A stretch of 64,000 nucleotides of DNA from Mariniblastus sp. (GCA_011523945.1 WTFU01000140.1:27613-91612); one strand, 5' to 3'. Counted from the first letter of the stretch, positions 18,783-29,342 are shown. Notes: generated by a model not told the origin, from the letters alone. Numbers and translations are program-made.

Positions 18783-21059
18783 CTATTTCGTCGGTAGAAT
18801 CTGAATTGCATCGGCGCAAAGGTGGCCAATTGAATTACCGTGGGACATAATAATTGCTGTTGGTTGACCTTTTTTGAGATCGAATTCACCGAGTGATACG
18901 AATCCATGTTCAAGTTTCGGTGCTTGAGTTAGGTCTAAGAAAATCACCTTCGATTTCAACGCCTGTTCAATTGTGATTCGTGCCTTTTGGGTCCGATTTT
19001 CATGATGTCGATAGGCCAGTCTGATCTCGCATCGCGCGTTTTTCTCTGGCTCCCAAGCAAATCGAATCGATGCATCTGTATTCGCACCGGCATACACATA
19101 GTGTTTTCCAACAAAACCTTTCAGGCCTGTTCCGGAATTCCATATTCCAGTTCGCTTTGCTGAAACATCGTCAATCACGAGTCCTGGGATTTTATTCGGT
19201 TCGATGCCCTGGTTGACGACAACGGGTTTGGGTTGCTTGGCGATTGGAACTTCGGGAATGGTTAGTTTGCCTCCAAGTGTCAGGCGGCGTGAACCGCCGG
19301 GAAGATGGAGTAGGCTTTTCAATTCCGGCAAGTGTTTCTGATAGACCTCACGCGGCGAGCATTGGTGGGTGGCGCAAAGGGAGGCAGCCTTCCCAACGAC
19401 CTCACCCATCATTCCGCAGGTCTTCATGACGCGGACTGTTCCGAGTGCTTCGTGGGTAACACTAATGCATCGCCCCGCCATGAAAAGATTATCGATGTTG
19501 GCTGAGTAAAAACAGCGGTAGGGGACGGGGTAGCCATAGCTCCTGTCGACTCCTTTTCCGTGGACCGCCTTTGAAATGAAAGGATTGTCAGGATATTTCT
19601 TCGCGTATTGTTCTTTGGGGTAATGGAGATCGATGGACCAGGTACTTGGTACAACACCATCCGGAAAGTCTCGCTTGCCAACAATATCGGCTTCCGTCAG
19701 CACGACGTCACCGAGCAGTCTTCTTGATTCACGTGGCCCTCCAATAAATGCGACCCACGTCAAAGATGCATTGGGATGTTCCGCTGCTCCATCTTTATTT
19801 TTCATCGCGTTGAACGCTCCGTAAACTGCTCGAAGATTCCAGTCACGAATTCCTTCAGCATCTGCCAACGGGTCCTTATCAAATCCACTTTCCCAAAACC
19901 ACTGACCGTGGAAGTCGCGAGGGTAGGGAAAGTCTTTCATGGTGAGGTCCAGTGCCCATGGAGTTTGGGGGAATTGGCTCGGTTCAGGGCTCTTTTCCCA
20001 GCGCCACATATTGCTCATGCCCATGCGGCCCGCGGGAGTCATGTCGTTTTTCGCTCCAGCGAGGTTTCCGATCGTGCCGTGACCAGTGCAGTCTACGAAC
20101 TGAGTGCCTGAGAATCGTTTGATTGCTCCAGATTGAGTATCAAATGCCAGAATGGATTTAATGGAATTTTCAGAAGAAAGCTCAACTTGATAAGCATGAT
20201 GGTGAAGAAACAGGTCGATGTTTTTTTCCGCACGAACCAAAGATTCTTTTTTGTCATCTTCGAATTCTTCATAAGTGCCAGGCGATTTGGTCGCCTGGTC
20301 AGAAAATTCGTTGACGATTTCCCCGATTCTCGGGTAACGTCCCCGACGAATATTCCCTTTTGCCCAGACACGAACTTCACTCGATCCATTTCCTCCCAAG
20401 ACCCCTCGGTTTTGGATCAAGGCAACGCGGCAACCCATTCTTGCGGCTGATAAAGAGGCAGCAACTCCAGCATAGCCGCCACCGATTACCACTAAATCGT
20501 AGCCACTTTGATTGATTGGTTTTTCAGAGATGTTTGCCAATTGCCGGCGCCACGATGGAAATACTACGTTCGTTGCCGGCGGGGTCCAGTTGGGGTCAAG
20601 TGAGAACGCAACAGCATCGCAACGACCATCAAATCCTGTCAGGTCATGCAGCGTCAGTTCATTTCGCTTTTTATTAATTTGGATTGTTCCGCCCTTTTGC
20701 CAAAACCAGTTTTCCCCTTTCACCCCAAACTGCTGCTCCAGCGGCACCCCGTTAATGTGCAATTCAAATTTCCCAGGTTGGCCTGGTGCTTTCCAGCGAG
20801 CTACCCAGTCTTTGGTGCGGACCCATACGGTATAACTCCCTGTTGCCGGGAAGTCGACTGTCGTTTTTGCATCAGCTACCGGTTTCCCGAGGCCGTGTGC
20901 AAGCAGGTAAGGGGACCCCATTTCGTGAATGAATTGGGTGTCGAGTTTCCAACCCCCGGGTTCTGAAAAACTCTCTGCCTCGACGAGCAACGTTTGAGCA
21001 AGGCCGGTAGAAATAAATCCCAACAAGATTGTCACGCTTAAGACAAAACGCATACCCAT
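18783..21059 (-). CDS. Secreted FAD-dependent oxidoreductase
   Basis: A 758-residue exported flavoprotein of the FAD_oxidored family. From ATG 21059 (GAGGAA upstream) the signal peptide is MGMRFVLSVTILLGFISTGL. Residues about 25-160 form a beta-rich, carbohydrate-binding-like domain (VEAESFSEPGGW to FDGRCDAVAF). The FAD Rossmann motif is YDLVVIGGGYAGVAA (GGGYAG at 193-198), and the matching C-terminal FAD motif is NLFMAGRCISVTHEALGTVR. After about 600 there is a second beta domain like the golvesin/xanthan-lyase binding region. Such proteins are abundant in planctomycetes, and the substrate is unknown, possibly a polysaccharide-derived sugar. A GTG at 21086 is an alternative start. Last gene of the minus-strand run, 38 bases after speA. 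Confidence 0.85.
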   Translation of the reverse strand: MGMRFVLSVTILLGFISTGLAQTLLVEAESFSEPGGWKLDTQFIHEMGSPYLLAHGLGKPVADAKTTVDFPATGSYTVWVRTKDWVARWKAPGQPGKFELHINGVPLEQQFGVKGENWFWQKGGTIQINKKRNELTLHDLTGFDGRCDAVAFSLDPNWTPPATNVVFPSWRRQLANISEKPINQSGYDLVVIGGGYAGVAASLSAARMGCRVALIQNRGVLGGNGSSEVRVWAKGNIRRGRYPRIGEIVNEFSDQATKSPGTYEEFEDDKKESLVRAEKNIDLFLHHHAYQVELSSENSIKSILAFDTQSGAIKRFSGTQFVDCTGHGTIGNLAGAKNDMTPAGRMGMSNMWRWEKSPEPSQFPQTPWALDLTMKDFPYPRDFHGQWFWESGFDKDPLADAEGIRDWNLRAVYGAFNAMKNKDGAAEHPNASLTWVAFIGGPRESRRLLGDVVLTEADIVGKRDFPDGVVPSTWSIDLHYPKEQYAKKYPDNPFISKAVHGKGVDRSYGYPVPYRCFYSANIDNLFMAGRCISVTHEALGTVRVMKTCGMMGEVVGKAASLCATHQCSPREVYQKHLPELKSLLHLPGGSRRLTLGGKLTIPEVPIAKQPKPVVVNQGIEPNKIPGLVIDDVSAKRTGIWNSGTGLKGFVGKHYVYAGANTDASIRFAWEPEKNARCEIRLAYRHHENRTQKARITIEQALKSKVIFLDLTQAPKLEHGFVSLGEFDLKKGQPTAIIMSHGNSIGHLCADAIQILPTK

Positions 21060-21097
21060 GCTTCCTCTTTTGTTGTTCGATGGCACGTCAAGAAAAT

Positions 21098-23113
21098 TTA
21101 CTGCTCGAAATAAGTATATCCGCGGAGACTTTCGCTAAACAGGTTCAAAATTTCACTCCGCTGAGCAACGCTGATTTTCCCATCACTCAACGCGGTGTCT
21201 GTTCGTTTTTCAAATTGAGAGAATAGTTCATCGGTTTGGTACTCAACATAACTCAAGACATCTCGAATGCTGTCGCCCTTGAGTTCGTGGACAAATTCCA
21301 ATTTCCCTTCACAGGTAACTCTAACGCTGACGACATTCGTGTCACCAAATAAATTATGCAGATCGCCGAGCGTTTCCTGGTAAGCTCCGACCAAAAATAC
21401 ACCGAGGCAGTATTCTTCACCTTCGGCAATCGGATGCAATCGAAGCGTATTGGTGTTGGATTTTGTTCCGACGAATTGATTGAGTTGGCCATCACAATCG
21501 CAAGTTAAGTCCCCAATGATGGCGTTTCGAGTTGGTTCTTCGTCGAGGCGTTGCAATGGCATGACGGGGAAGACCTGCTGGATGGCCCATGCGTCGGGTA
21601 GCGATTGAAAAACGCTGAAATTACCGTAGTAAATATCAGACAGCGAGTCTTTAATAGATTGTAGGCTTGCCGGGGGGCGGGTCATTTCGGGTACGCGGTC
21701 AGCGATCTGATGGAGGATGGTTAGGCAAATGTTTTCAGCAAGTGCCCGTTCGCGAAGGCTCAGTTCTCCAATCTGAAACGCTTTTCTTGCTTGATCGCGG
21801 TAATAAATTGCGTCATTGAAGTTCTCTTGCAGACGTCGCACTTCGATATGTCGCAGCGTGTCTATCAGAAAATCAATGGACGAATGAATGTTTTCCGGGA
21901 GCGGATCGGGAAGTAGCTGCGGTTGAAAATCATTAACATCAAGTATGTTAAACAGAAGGACGGACATTGGTGCGACCGTCCAACGACCTGACTCAGAAAT
22001 AATCGTGGGGTGAGGGATACCGTGAGGTCTGAACGCGGCCATGATGGCTTCAACAATATCGACGCAGTATTCGTCGAGGTCGTAGTTTCGACTGTGGCCA
22101 TCGATACTTGCGGATCCGTCGTAGTCGACGGCGAGTCCGCCACCAATGTCAAAATATCCCATCGGTGCACCCTCTTTAATGAGGTTGACATAAAACCGAC
22201 AGGCTTCAGTAATGCCGTCACGGACATTGCGAATATTGGGTACTTGGCTGCCAAGGTGGAAATGCAGCATCTGCAGGGAGTCCAGCATTTCAGCTTCTCG
22301 GAGGCTGTCAATAATTTCAATCAACTGCAGTGTCGTTAAACCAAAAAGGCTACGATCTCCGGCATCCCGACTCCAGTGTCCATCGACGGCGGTGGAGAGT
22401 TTCAAGCGCACGCCAATACAAGGTGTGACTCCCCAGTGTTTTGCACGGTCAAGGATCAAAGGGAGTTCTTTAGGCGTTTCGATAACGAAAAAGACCTGAA
22501 GCCCCATTGAAAGCGCCCGAAGTCCGAGGTCGATATATTCCACATCTTTGTAGCCGTTACAGATAATCAAGCTCTCAGGAGATGGAAGGGTCGCCAGAGC
22601 GATTAAGAGTTCCGCCTTGCTCCCCGCTTCGAGCCCGTAATTAAATCGCTCGCCGAATCTGGCGATTTCCGCAATGACGTGACTCTGCTGATTGACCTTG
22701 ATTGGGAAAACGCCCCGATACTCACTTTGATAATCGGACTTGGCGATGGCGGATGCAAATCCGTGATGAAGTTGCGTAATGCGATCATCGACAAGATTTT
22801 CGAACCGGAGCATGACCGGCATATCGAGTCCGCGCTGTTTGAGGCCATCGAGAATTTCGGAAAATTCAATTGTTTTGACGCCTGCCGGTGTCGGCGCTTC
22901 AACGGTCGCGTTTCCCGATTCAGAGATTCCGAAATAGTTCAGACCCCATCGCTGAATACCGTATAGTTCTCTGGCATCGTTGAGTGTCCAAGGAGACTCC
23001 GGGGGGGTGTCATTTGGATTAGTTTCGGCGCGAAGATGTGCGGGATCGCGACGCGAGGTTGGGTTTGGGAAAACTGGTTCAGAAGTTGTCAATGAATGGC
23101 CCTCGAATGCCAA
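21098..23113 (-). CDS. speA: Biosynthetic arginine decarboxylase
   Basis: Decarboxylates arginine to agmatine, the first step of the plant-type polyamine route, with PLP and Mg2+. 671 residues, close to E. coli SpeA. The PLP lysine is Lys139 in FPIKVNQQSHVI. Other family signatures are LEAGSKAELLIAL, FHLGSQVPNIRNVRDG, FDIGGGLAVDYDGS and, for the second substrate residues, GDLTCDCDGQL. The start is uncertain: TTG 23113 has no ribosome site, while an in-frame TTG at 23092 has GAGG 8 bases upstream. The conserved region begins about residue 40, so both are compatible. It lies 135 bases downstream of a DUF1501 gene in a same-strand run. Agmatine-processing genes are not in view. Confidence 0.94.
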   Translation of the reverse strand: MAFEGHSLTTSEPVFPNPTSRRDPAHLRAETNPNDTPPESPWTLNDARELYGIQRWGLNYFGISESGNATVEAPTPAGVKTIEFSEILDGLKQRGLDMPVMLRFENLVDDRITQLHHGFASAIAKSDYQSEYRGVFPIKVNQQSHVIAEIARFGERFNYGLEAGSKAELLIALATLPSPESLIICNGYKDVEYIDLGLRALSMGLQVFFVIETPKELPLILDRAKHWGVTPCIGVRLKLSTAVDGHWSRDAGDRSLFGLTTLQLIEIIDSLREAEMLDSLQMLHFHLGSQVPNIRNVRDGITEACRFYVNLIKEGAPMGYFDIGGGLAVDYDGSASIDGHSRNYDLDEYCVDIVEAIMAAFRPHGIPHPTIISESGRWTVAPMSVLLFNILDVNDFQPQLLPDPLPENIHSSIDFLIDTLRHIEVRRLQENFNDAIYYRDQARKAFQIGELSLRERALAENICLTILHQIADRVPEMTRPPASLQSIKDSLSDIYYGNFSVFQSLPDAWAIQQVFPVMPLQRLDEEPTRNAIIGDLTCDCDGQLNQFVGTKSNTNTLRLHPIAEGEEYCLGVFLVGAYQETLGDLHNLFGDTNVVSVRVTCEGKLEFVHELKGDSIRDVLSYVEYQTDELFSQFEKRTDTALSDGKISVAQRSEILNLFSESLRGYTYFEQ

Positions 23114-23248
23114 ATTAGGTTTTTAGCCTGTCCATCGTATCAGAGAAAGGCGCCTTAGCTATGGTTTTTTTGGAAATCCAAAAGCTTTCATCCGCTGAGT
23201 TAATGTGCTTTGGATCGCGGTTCTGTGTTTTCCGTCACCACCGCCAGA

Positions 23249-24715
23249 TTAAGCTAGGATTTCATGAACGACCCGACCATGGACATCGGTCAGTCGAAAT
23301 TGTCTGCCTTGGAACCGGTAGGTTAATTCCTCGTGGTTAATTCCAAGAAGATGCAGGAGCGTTGCCTGCAAATCATGGATATGAACACCATCACTGGCAA
23401 CGTTCATCGCCAATTCATCCGTTTCGCCGTAGCTCAAGCCGGGTTTGAGGCCTCCCCCCGCCATCCAGGTAGTGTAGGCATAAGGGTGATGGTCACGTCC
23501 CCATTGTTTCCGGTTGTTGATGTCTCCTTGAATAAACGGAGTACGTCCGAATTCTCCACTCCAAACAACGAGTGTGTCTTCAAGCATTCCACGTTGTTTC
23601 AGGTCCATTACCAGGGCAGCACTCGCCTGGTCGGTATCTCGGCATTGAGTATAAAATTCCGTTGTCAAACTTCGGTGTTGATCCCAGCCGGCGTGCATGA
23701 GTTGAGTGAAACTGACCCCTCGTTCGGCGAGACGACGCGCCATGAGGCAGTTGTGGGCAAACGAACCAGGTTCTTCGACTCCGGGGCCGTACATGTCAAG
23801 AATACTTCGGGGCTCATCCGACAGGTCGGTCAACTCAGGCACACTTGCCTGCATTTGAAAAGCCATTTCGTATTGAGCGATTCGGGTTGCGATTTCCGGG
23901 TCGCCGAATTCTTGAAGTTGCATTTGATTTAACTGGGCGATGTTATCGAGCCACCCGCGACGCATTTCGCGGGTGATGCCCTCGGGATTGGAAAGGTAGA
24001 GAACCGGATCGCCGGAACCGCGGAATTTAACTCCTTGGTGTTTAGAAGGTAGAAAACCGCTACCCCAGTAAAAGTCATAGAAAATTTGTCCGCAGGTCGT
24101 ATTTTTTGAAACGGAGGTCATGACGATAAAATTTGGAAGATCATCTACCTCGCTTCCCAGACCGTAATTCATCCAGCTTCCCAGAGTTGGCCGTCCCGGT
24201 ATCTGTGCGCCACTCAATAAGAAGCTAATGGCCGGAGCGTGATTAACTGCGTCGGTGTGCATGCCATTGAGAAAGGTTAATTCATCTGCGATCGAGGCAG
24301 TGTAGGGGAGCATATCACTGACCCAGGCTCCAGAATTTCCCCGCTGGTGAAACGGTTCGATAGGAGCCAGCATTAATTTTCCATCGGGTTTTCCGGTCAT
24401 CGTGCTGAAGCGTTTACCGGCAACGAATTCTTCGGGGACAGGCTGCCCGTGCATTTGAGCTAGTTTAGGTTTCCAGTCAAAGAGGTCAGCATGAGAAGGG
24501 CCACCGTTTTGAATCAATGCAATTACACGTTTGGCTTTTGGAGCAAAGTGGGGGACGCCGGGCAGGCCGTCTTTGCGAGGCACGGTTCGCCCTTCCCCTG
24601 CAAGTACCGAACGATTTAACAGGCTCGCCAACGCAGCAGTTCCAACTCCATTTGCCGTGCGACCGAAGAATTCCCGTCTGGTTGAATGCAGTTTTTGTTG
24701 TTCATGAAGATTCAT
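23249..24715 (-). CDS. DUF1501 protein with Tat signal (pair A)
   Basis: A 488-residue member of DUF1501, an alkaline-phosphatase-superfamily relative very common in planctomycetes and of unknown function. The N-terminus has a twin-arginine signal (STRREFFGR then a hydrophobic Ala/Leu stretch), so it is exported folded. QNGGPSHADLFDWKP carries the conserved His/Asp near the N-terminus, WSGEFGRTPFIQG and GRDHHPYAYTTWMAGGG supply the other putative metal ligands, and DLQATLLHLLGI near the end is the family tail. ATG 24715 is preferred to GTG 24724. It follows its PSD1 partner by 53 bases and is surely cotranscribed. Confidence 0.9.
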   Translation of the reverse strand: MNLHEQQKLHSTRREFFGRTANGVGTAALASLLNRSVLAGEGRTVPRKDGLPGVPHFAPKAKRVIALIQNGGPSHADLFDWKPKLAQMHGQPVPEEFVAGKRFSTMTGKPDGKLMLAPIEPFHQRGNSGAWVSDMLPYTASIADELTFLNGMHTDAVNHAPAISFLLSGAQIPGRPTLGSWMNYGLGSEVDDLPNFIVMTSVSKNTTCGQIFYDFYWGSGFLPSKHQGVKFRGSGDPVLYLSNPEGITREMRRGWLDNIAQLNQMQLQEFGDPEIATRIAQYEMAFQMQASVPELTDLSDEPRSILDMYGPGVEEPGSFAHNCLMARRLAERGVSFTQLMHAGWDQHRSLTTEFYTQCRDTDQASAALVMDLKQRGMLEDTLVVWSGEFGRTPFIQGDINNRKQWGRDHHPYAYTTWMAGGGLKPGLSYGETDELAMNVASDGVHIHDLQATLLHLLGINHEELTYRFQGRQFRLTDVHGRVVHEILA

Positions 24716-24768
24716 AGCCGGCACGCGTTCGTAATAGGATCGGGTTCTTAATTCAATGGTTTGCTTGC

Positions 24769-27700
24769 CTATTGCCGTGTAAGGCTTTCATCGAGATTTA
24801 AAACTGCGATACAGAGGTTGGTCCAGGAGGCTAATTCAACCGGATCAAGGTTGGAGTCGGCAGGTGATTCGCCGATCTCTAAAAAGGAAACGACATTTAT
24901 TTTGTTGGCCGCAAATTGTTGACGGTCGCGATTCAGGCCGGATAGGAGAATTGGAATTTCGTTTTCCCGAGGTAAACGCGTCAGAACCCGTTGAAAAATT
25001 TTAGCGAGCGTTTCCCGATCGGTTAGTTTTTCTTTCAACAGGCTACTGGCAAGCAGTCTAGCGGCTTCGACATAAGTTGTGTTGTTGAGGGTGTTCAAGG
25101 CGTGAAGCGGCGTGTTGGTCCGGTAAGAAATGACAGAGCATGTCATTCGGTCGGCGTTGTCGAAGATCATTGTGGGCGCCGCGATTCGCCGCCAAAATGT
25201 GTAGATCGATCGCCGGTAGAGCGCGTCTCCTGAATCCTGGCGGTAAGTTTTTTTTCCAAAACTAGCTTCTTCCCAGACTCCTTTCGGCTGATAACTGTTT
25301 ACAGGTCGTCCTCCGATTGTTCGCACAAGTCTTCCACTGGATGCAAGCGCGTAGTCACGAATCATCCACGAGGGCATTCGAAACCTCGATGCCCGGGCGA
25401 GTAGCCGATTGTTCGGGTCGAGCTCAAGTAAGTGGGGATTTGTTTTCGAGGATTGCCGATAAGTACGGCTGTTTAAAATTAAGCGGATCATATGTTTGGT
25501 ATCCCAGCCGCAATCCCGGTATTCGGCGGCCAGCCAATCCAGTAATTCTGGATGGCTAGGTGGTTCGCCCTGGACGCCAAAATCTTCTAGTGTTTTGACC
25601 AGGCCAGTGTTAAAAAATTTAGCCCAAATTCGATTGATCGAAACGCGTGGCGTCAGCGGGTTGTCGACTGAAAAAAGCCAGTTGGCAAGCGCAAGTCGGT
25701 TGGGAGTCGAATCCTTGGGAAGTGGTGCGAGCATTTCGGGTACACGCATCGAGACCTCGTTCAATGGCTCTTCGTAGGACCCTCGGTTAAGTCGATAGGT
25801 CTTTCGAAGCTTAGGTCCATCCGCCATTACCATGACCTTAGGATATCCCTTCTTTAGTGATTTGATTTGGCTGTCGATCGAGTTGATTTTTTGGACTTGG
25901 GTTTGGTAATCGGAATTGGATTCGAAGTGTTTCTGTTGAATGAGTTTAAGTTGCGCGGACGACCGAGACTCGCGTGGTTGCTTCAAGGCGGCCATTAACT
26001 TTTCTTGGTCGCCGGCAAGCGTCGGATTTTTCTGTTGGGTAAGGGAGATTCTCAGTCTCCCAATATTGTGTTGTTTGTGGATCGACTCGTGTTTGAGTAC
26101 AAGTTTGATTTTTGCATCCGGCGGCAATGTCACTGGTTTTTCGAACCAAAAAACGGCCTCGTGCTCCTGTTGCATGTTCTTATCGGGAGCCCAAACGGCC
26201 CATCCTGTTTGGGCGTTGGAATCGATGGCTAGCTGGGCCTTGTGCCCCGGCTGTTCGTAATCGGCTCGTGCGTGTTTGAATGGAAGACGGATCGGTGTCA
26301 CACCCGGTTCAATGAGATAGGCCGAAAAATCAGTCAATACAAAATTGGAACTGACCGATCGCGTGAGACCGCCGGCAGTCATTGACGCGTGTTTGAGAAC
26401 TTCGAGGCGGATTGCCTGGATGGCAGGAAGATCTGACTTTCCCGTAAGTTGGTAGTTGTCGTTGACCGGATTGGCTCCCGAGACGAGGAGCGAGCCGTCA
26501 GCAGAATATTCAAGTTTAGATTTGTCTGCGGAGTAGGTTTCAGGGTGCCAAACAGACCATATTTTTTTGTTATGTAATAGTTCAAGTTGGGTTGATTCCC
26601 AGTCACTTTGTTGCTGGTTAAGCACACCTCTAAGACGTTCTTGTTCTGACTTTAAACTGGACAATTCCTTATTTAGTTTTGCCAGTTGCAATCGCTGAGG
26701 TTGGTCGGGTACCGAAAGCACCGGCTCGGTTTGGGCATTGCCACCGGCGCCGGTTACCGGCGTTTGGTTGAAAAATGCAAACAGACTGTAATAGTCCTCC
26801 TGGGTCAGTTGATCGTATTTGTGGTCATGGCATCGGCAACAATTAAATGTGAGGCTCAACCAGACGGTGCCGGTCGTTTCCGTCATGTCCATCACATAAT
26901 CGATTCGGTTCTCCTCGGGAATCCGCCCGCCCTCACCGTTGATGGGGTGGTTACGATTGAATCCGGTTGCCAGAATTTGCTCTTCCGTTGGGTTGGTCAG
27001 CAGATCACCGGCGATTTGCCATTTTGAGAACTGATCGAATGGAAGATTGTCATTGAACGCCCGAATTACCCAGTCCCGCCACGGCCACATCGTCCGTTCG
27101 TTGTCGCCCTGGTAGCCGTTGGTATCGGCGTACCTGGCTGAATCGAGCCAGTCCCAGGCCATGCGTTCACCATAGGCAGGTGATTGGAGCATTCGCTCAA
27201 CCATTCGCTGATAGGCATCCGGTGAAGTGTCTTCGAGGAAGGTCTCGATTTGTTCAATGGTCGGTGGTAAACCGGTCAGGTCAAGACTGACGCGTCGGAG
27301 CAATGTTCGGCGATCGGCAGCCGGTGAAAATTCAAGACCTTGCTGCTGCAGTTTCTTTTGGACAAAAAAATCAATGGCGTTTCTTGTCTCGATTTCCGGT
27401 TTCACGATTGGTTTGTAGGCCCAATGCTGTCCCCATTTTCCACCTTGGTCAATCCACTTTTGAATCAATAAGATCTGGCCTGGAGTTAACCTTCGGTGAG
27501 AATCCGGCGGTGGCATTTTTTCGTCAGGATCATTTGATCGAATGCGGGAATACAATTCACTTGAATTAGCATCAAACGCAATGATGGATTGTCTGGCTTC
27601 TTCCTCAATATCGAGCCGGAGGTCTGAGACTCGCTGATTTGCGTCAGGGCCATGACAGAAATAGCAGTTTTCAGCGAGAATTGGTTGGATGTCCCTAGCG

Positions 27701-27783
27701 AAATCTATCGGTTCTTCAGCGACCGATGTTATCGAGAAGACACAGCAGAGTAATATTAAAGTGATTGAGGAATTGGATTTCAT
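24769..27783 (-). CDS. PSCyt1-PSCyt2-PSD1 planctomycete cytochrome protein (pair A)
   Basis: A 1004-residue exported protein with signal peptide (MKSNSSITLILLCCVFSITS). PSCyt1: CYFCH at 40-44 is a c-type heme motif, followed by MPPPDSHRRLT. PSCyt2 (DUF1549): about 130-340, with FLRRVSLDLTGLPPT-like sequence, WLDSARYADTNGY, and a second CxxCH (CCRCH at 315-319, then DHKYD). A central insertion (350-640) is beta-rich. PSD1 (DUF1553): about 690-960 with NRIWAKFFNTGLVKT, DFGVQGEPPSHPELLDWLA and RTNTPLHALNTLNN. The family is thought to be planctomycete-specific; its role is unknown, likely periplasmic electron transfer or binding. It precedes DUF1501 and follows another PSD1/DUF1501 pair. Confidence 0.92.
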   Translation of the reverse strand: MKSNSSITLILLCCVFSITSVAEEPIDFARDIQPILAENCYFCHGPDANQRVSDLRLDIEEEARQSIIAFDANSSELYSRIRSNDPDEKMPPPDSHRRLTPGQILLIQKWIDQGGKWGQHWAYKPIVKPEIETRNAIDFFVQKKLQQQGLEFSPAADRRTLLRRVSLDLTGLPPTIEQIETFLEDTSPDAYQRMVERMLQSPAYGERMAWDWLDSARYADTNGYQGDNERTMWPWRDWVIRAFNDNLPFDQFSKWQIAGDLLTNPTEEQILATGFNRNHPINGEGGRIPEENRIDYVMDMTETTGTVWLSLTFNCCRCHDHKYDQLTQEDYYSLFAFFNQTPVTGAGGNAQTEPVLSVPDQPQRLQLAKLNKELSSLKSEQERLRGVLNQQQSDWESTQLELLHNKKIWSVWHPETYSADKSKLEYSADGSLLVSGANPVNDNYQLTGKSDLPAIQAIRLEVLKHASMTAGGLTRSVSSNFVLTDFSAYLIEPGVTPIRLPFKHARADYEQPGHKAQLAIDSNAQTGWAVWAPDKNMQQEHEAVFWFEKPVTLPPDAKIKLVLKHESIHKQHNIGRLRISLTQQKNPTLAGDQEKLMAALKQPRESRSSAQLKLIQQKHFESNSDYQTQVQKINSIDSQIKSLKKGYPKVMVMADGPKLRKTYRLNRGSYEEPLNEVSMRVPEMLAPLPKDSTPNRLALANWLFSVDNPLTPRVSINRIWAKFFNTGLVKTLEDFGVQGEPPSHPELLDWLAAEYRDCGWDTKHMIRLILNSRTYRQSSKTNPHLLELDPNNRLLARASRFRMPSWMIRDYALASSGRLVRTIGGRPVNSYQPKGVWEEASFGKKTYRQDSGDALYRRSIYTFWRRIAAPTMIFDNADRMTCSVISYRTNTPLHALNTLNNTTYVEAARLLASSLLKEKLTDRETLAKIFQRVLTRLPRENEIPILLSGLNRDRQQFAANKINVVSFLEIGESPADSNLDPVELASWTNLCIAVLNLDESLTRQ

Positions 27784-27834
27784 AGCCGTTTATTTTAATC
27801 GATATGGATTGGCTGTGAATTCTATTCGATCGAA

Positions 27835-29334
27835 TCAGGCGAGGATATCACGAATCACTTTGCCTTCGTCGGAGGGCCCAATAAGCCGCTGTTTGAGTCC
27901 TTGGTAGGGGAAATTGAACCGTTTGGGATCGATCCCGATTTGGTGGAGAATGGTTGATTGAAGGTCGCGAATACTGACTGCATTTTCTGTAATGTAATAG
28001 CCGATGTCGTCAGTTTGACCATAAACCCCGGGTTTGATGCCGCCTCCCGCCATCCACATGGTAAAGGCATGGGGATGGTGGTCTCGGCCAATAAAACCCT
28101 TAACTAGATTCTTGCGAACGTTGTTTTGCATCATTGGCGTTCTGCCAAACTCGCCGCCCCAGATAATTAGCGTTTCATCGAAGAGACCGCGTTGTTTTAG
28201 ATCGGTAATCAAGCCTGCGACTGCTCGATCAATTTGCCGACATTTGATGGGTAGCGTCTCGTCGATCGACTCCCCGGGAGAGGAGCCATGGTGATCCCAC
28301 CCCCAGTCGTATAGCTGAACAAATCGAACGCCACTCTCGACCAGTCGCCGGGCGAGTAAACAATTGTTGGCAAAGGTTGGATCATCGCCTTTGTAGAGTG
28401 TCCGCGGGTCGGCCGCCGATTCTGCGGCGGAGACGTACCCCGGTTTTGCTCCGTAAAGGTCGAGCATTGCTTGGGACTCTCGTCCAATATCCATTACCTC
28501 GGGAACTGAGACCTGCATTTTGAAAGCAAGTTCATATTGGGCGATTCGCGTGATGGTTTCAGGGTCACCGATATGCTCATGCTGATATCGATTCAGATCG
28601 GCAATTGCATCGAGTGTCTTGCGTCGTTCACTCCGGCTAAGCCCTTTCGGATCACTGAGGAAAAGAATCGGGTCGCCACCATCGGTTCGGCATTGAACAC
28701 CTTGGTAGATTGTTGGCAAGAAACCGCTGCCCCAAAGAGATTTTCCAGCGCTCGGGGTTTTTCCACCCGACGAGAGAACCATGAATCCAGGGAGATCTTT
28801 GTTTTCGGATCCCAGACCGTACGTCGCCCAGGAGCCGATTGATGGGTAACCCAATAGCGGGTTGCCCGTTTGCATCAGCAATTGTGCGGGAGAGTGGTTG
28901 AATTGCTCCGTGTGGACTGAGCGAATCACACAGAGGTCGTCAATGATCTTGCTGAGATGCGGCAGCCGGTCACTGACCCACTGGCCACTCTCTCCGGTTC
29001 GTTGAAACTTGAATTGTGAGCCCAGCATCTTGGGCACGCCACGAATAAAAGCAAACCGTTTTCCTTCGAGATATTCCTGAGGGCATTCCGTATCGTGTAA
29101 CCGATCCAGTGCCGGCTTATGTTCGAATAATTCCAACTGGGAAGGGGAGCCTGCCATGTGCAAATATATGACAGATTTTGCTTTTGCTGGAATTCGAAAG
29201 CCAGTTGGTTCGTTTGAGCTCTCCTGATTGAGCAAAGAACTGAGCGCGATTGATCCGAGGCCTAAGCCCGTGTGGCCAAAAAATTGACGTCGCGTTGTCG
29301 CTTGAATTTTTTTTAGCGGAAGTGGTAATTTCAT
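27835..29334 (-). CDS. DUF1501 protein with Tat signal (pair B)
   Basis: A 499-residue DUF1501 protein. Twin-arginine signal TTRRQFFGHTGLGLGSIALS near the N-terminus. It belongs to the sub-branch reading HMAGSPSQLELFEHKP where pair A has QNGGPSHADLFDWKP, so the conserved His-Asp is replaced by Gln-Glu; the two copies are not recent duplicates and may differ in metal binding. Later signatures (WGWDHHGSSP, WGGEFGRTPMMQN, GRDHHPHAFTMWMAGGG, DLQSTILHQIGID) match the family. ATG 29334 is only 8 bases after the stop of its PSD1 partner, so translation is probably coupled. Confidence 0.9.
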   Translation of the reverse strand: MKLPLPLKKIQATTRRQFFGHTGLGLGSIALSSLLNQESSNEPTGFRIPAKAKSVIYLHMAGSPSQLELFEHKPALDRLHDTECPQEYLEGKRFAFIRGVPKMLGSQFKFQRTGESGQWVSDRLPHLSKIIDDLCVIRSVHTEQFNHSPAQLLMQTGNPLLGYPSIGSWATYGLGSENKDLPGFMVLSSGGKTPSAGKSLWGSGFLPTIYQGVQCRTDGGDPILFLSDPKGLSRSERRKTLDAIADLNRYQHEHIGDPETITRIAQYELAFKMQVSVPEVMDIGRESQAMLDLYGAKPGYVSAAESAADPRTLYKGDDPTFANNCLLARRLVESGVRFVQLYDWGWDHHGSSPGESIDETLPIKCRQIDRAVAGLITDLKQRGLFDETLIIWGGEFGRTPMMQNNVRKNLVKGFIGRDHHPHAFTMWMAGGGIKPGVYGQTDDIGYYITENAVSIRDLQSTILHQIGIDPKRFNFPYQGLKQRLIGPSDEGKVIRDILA

Positions 29335-29342
29335 GGTAAATC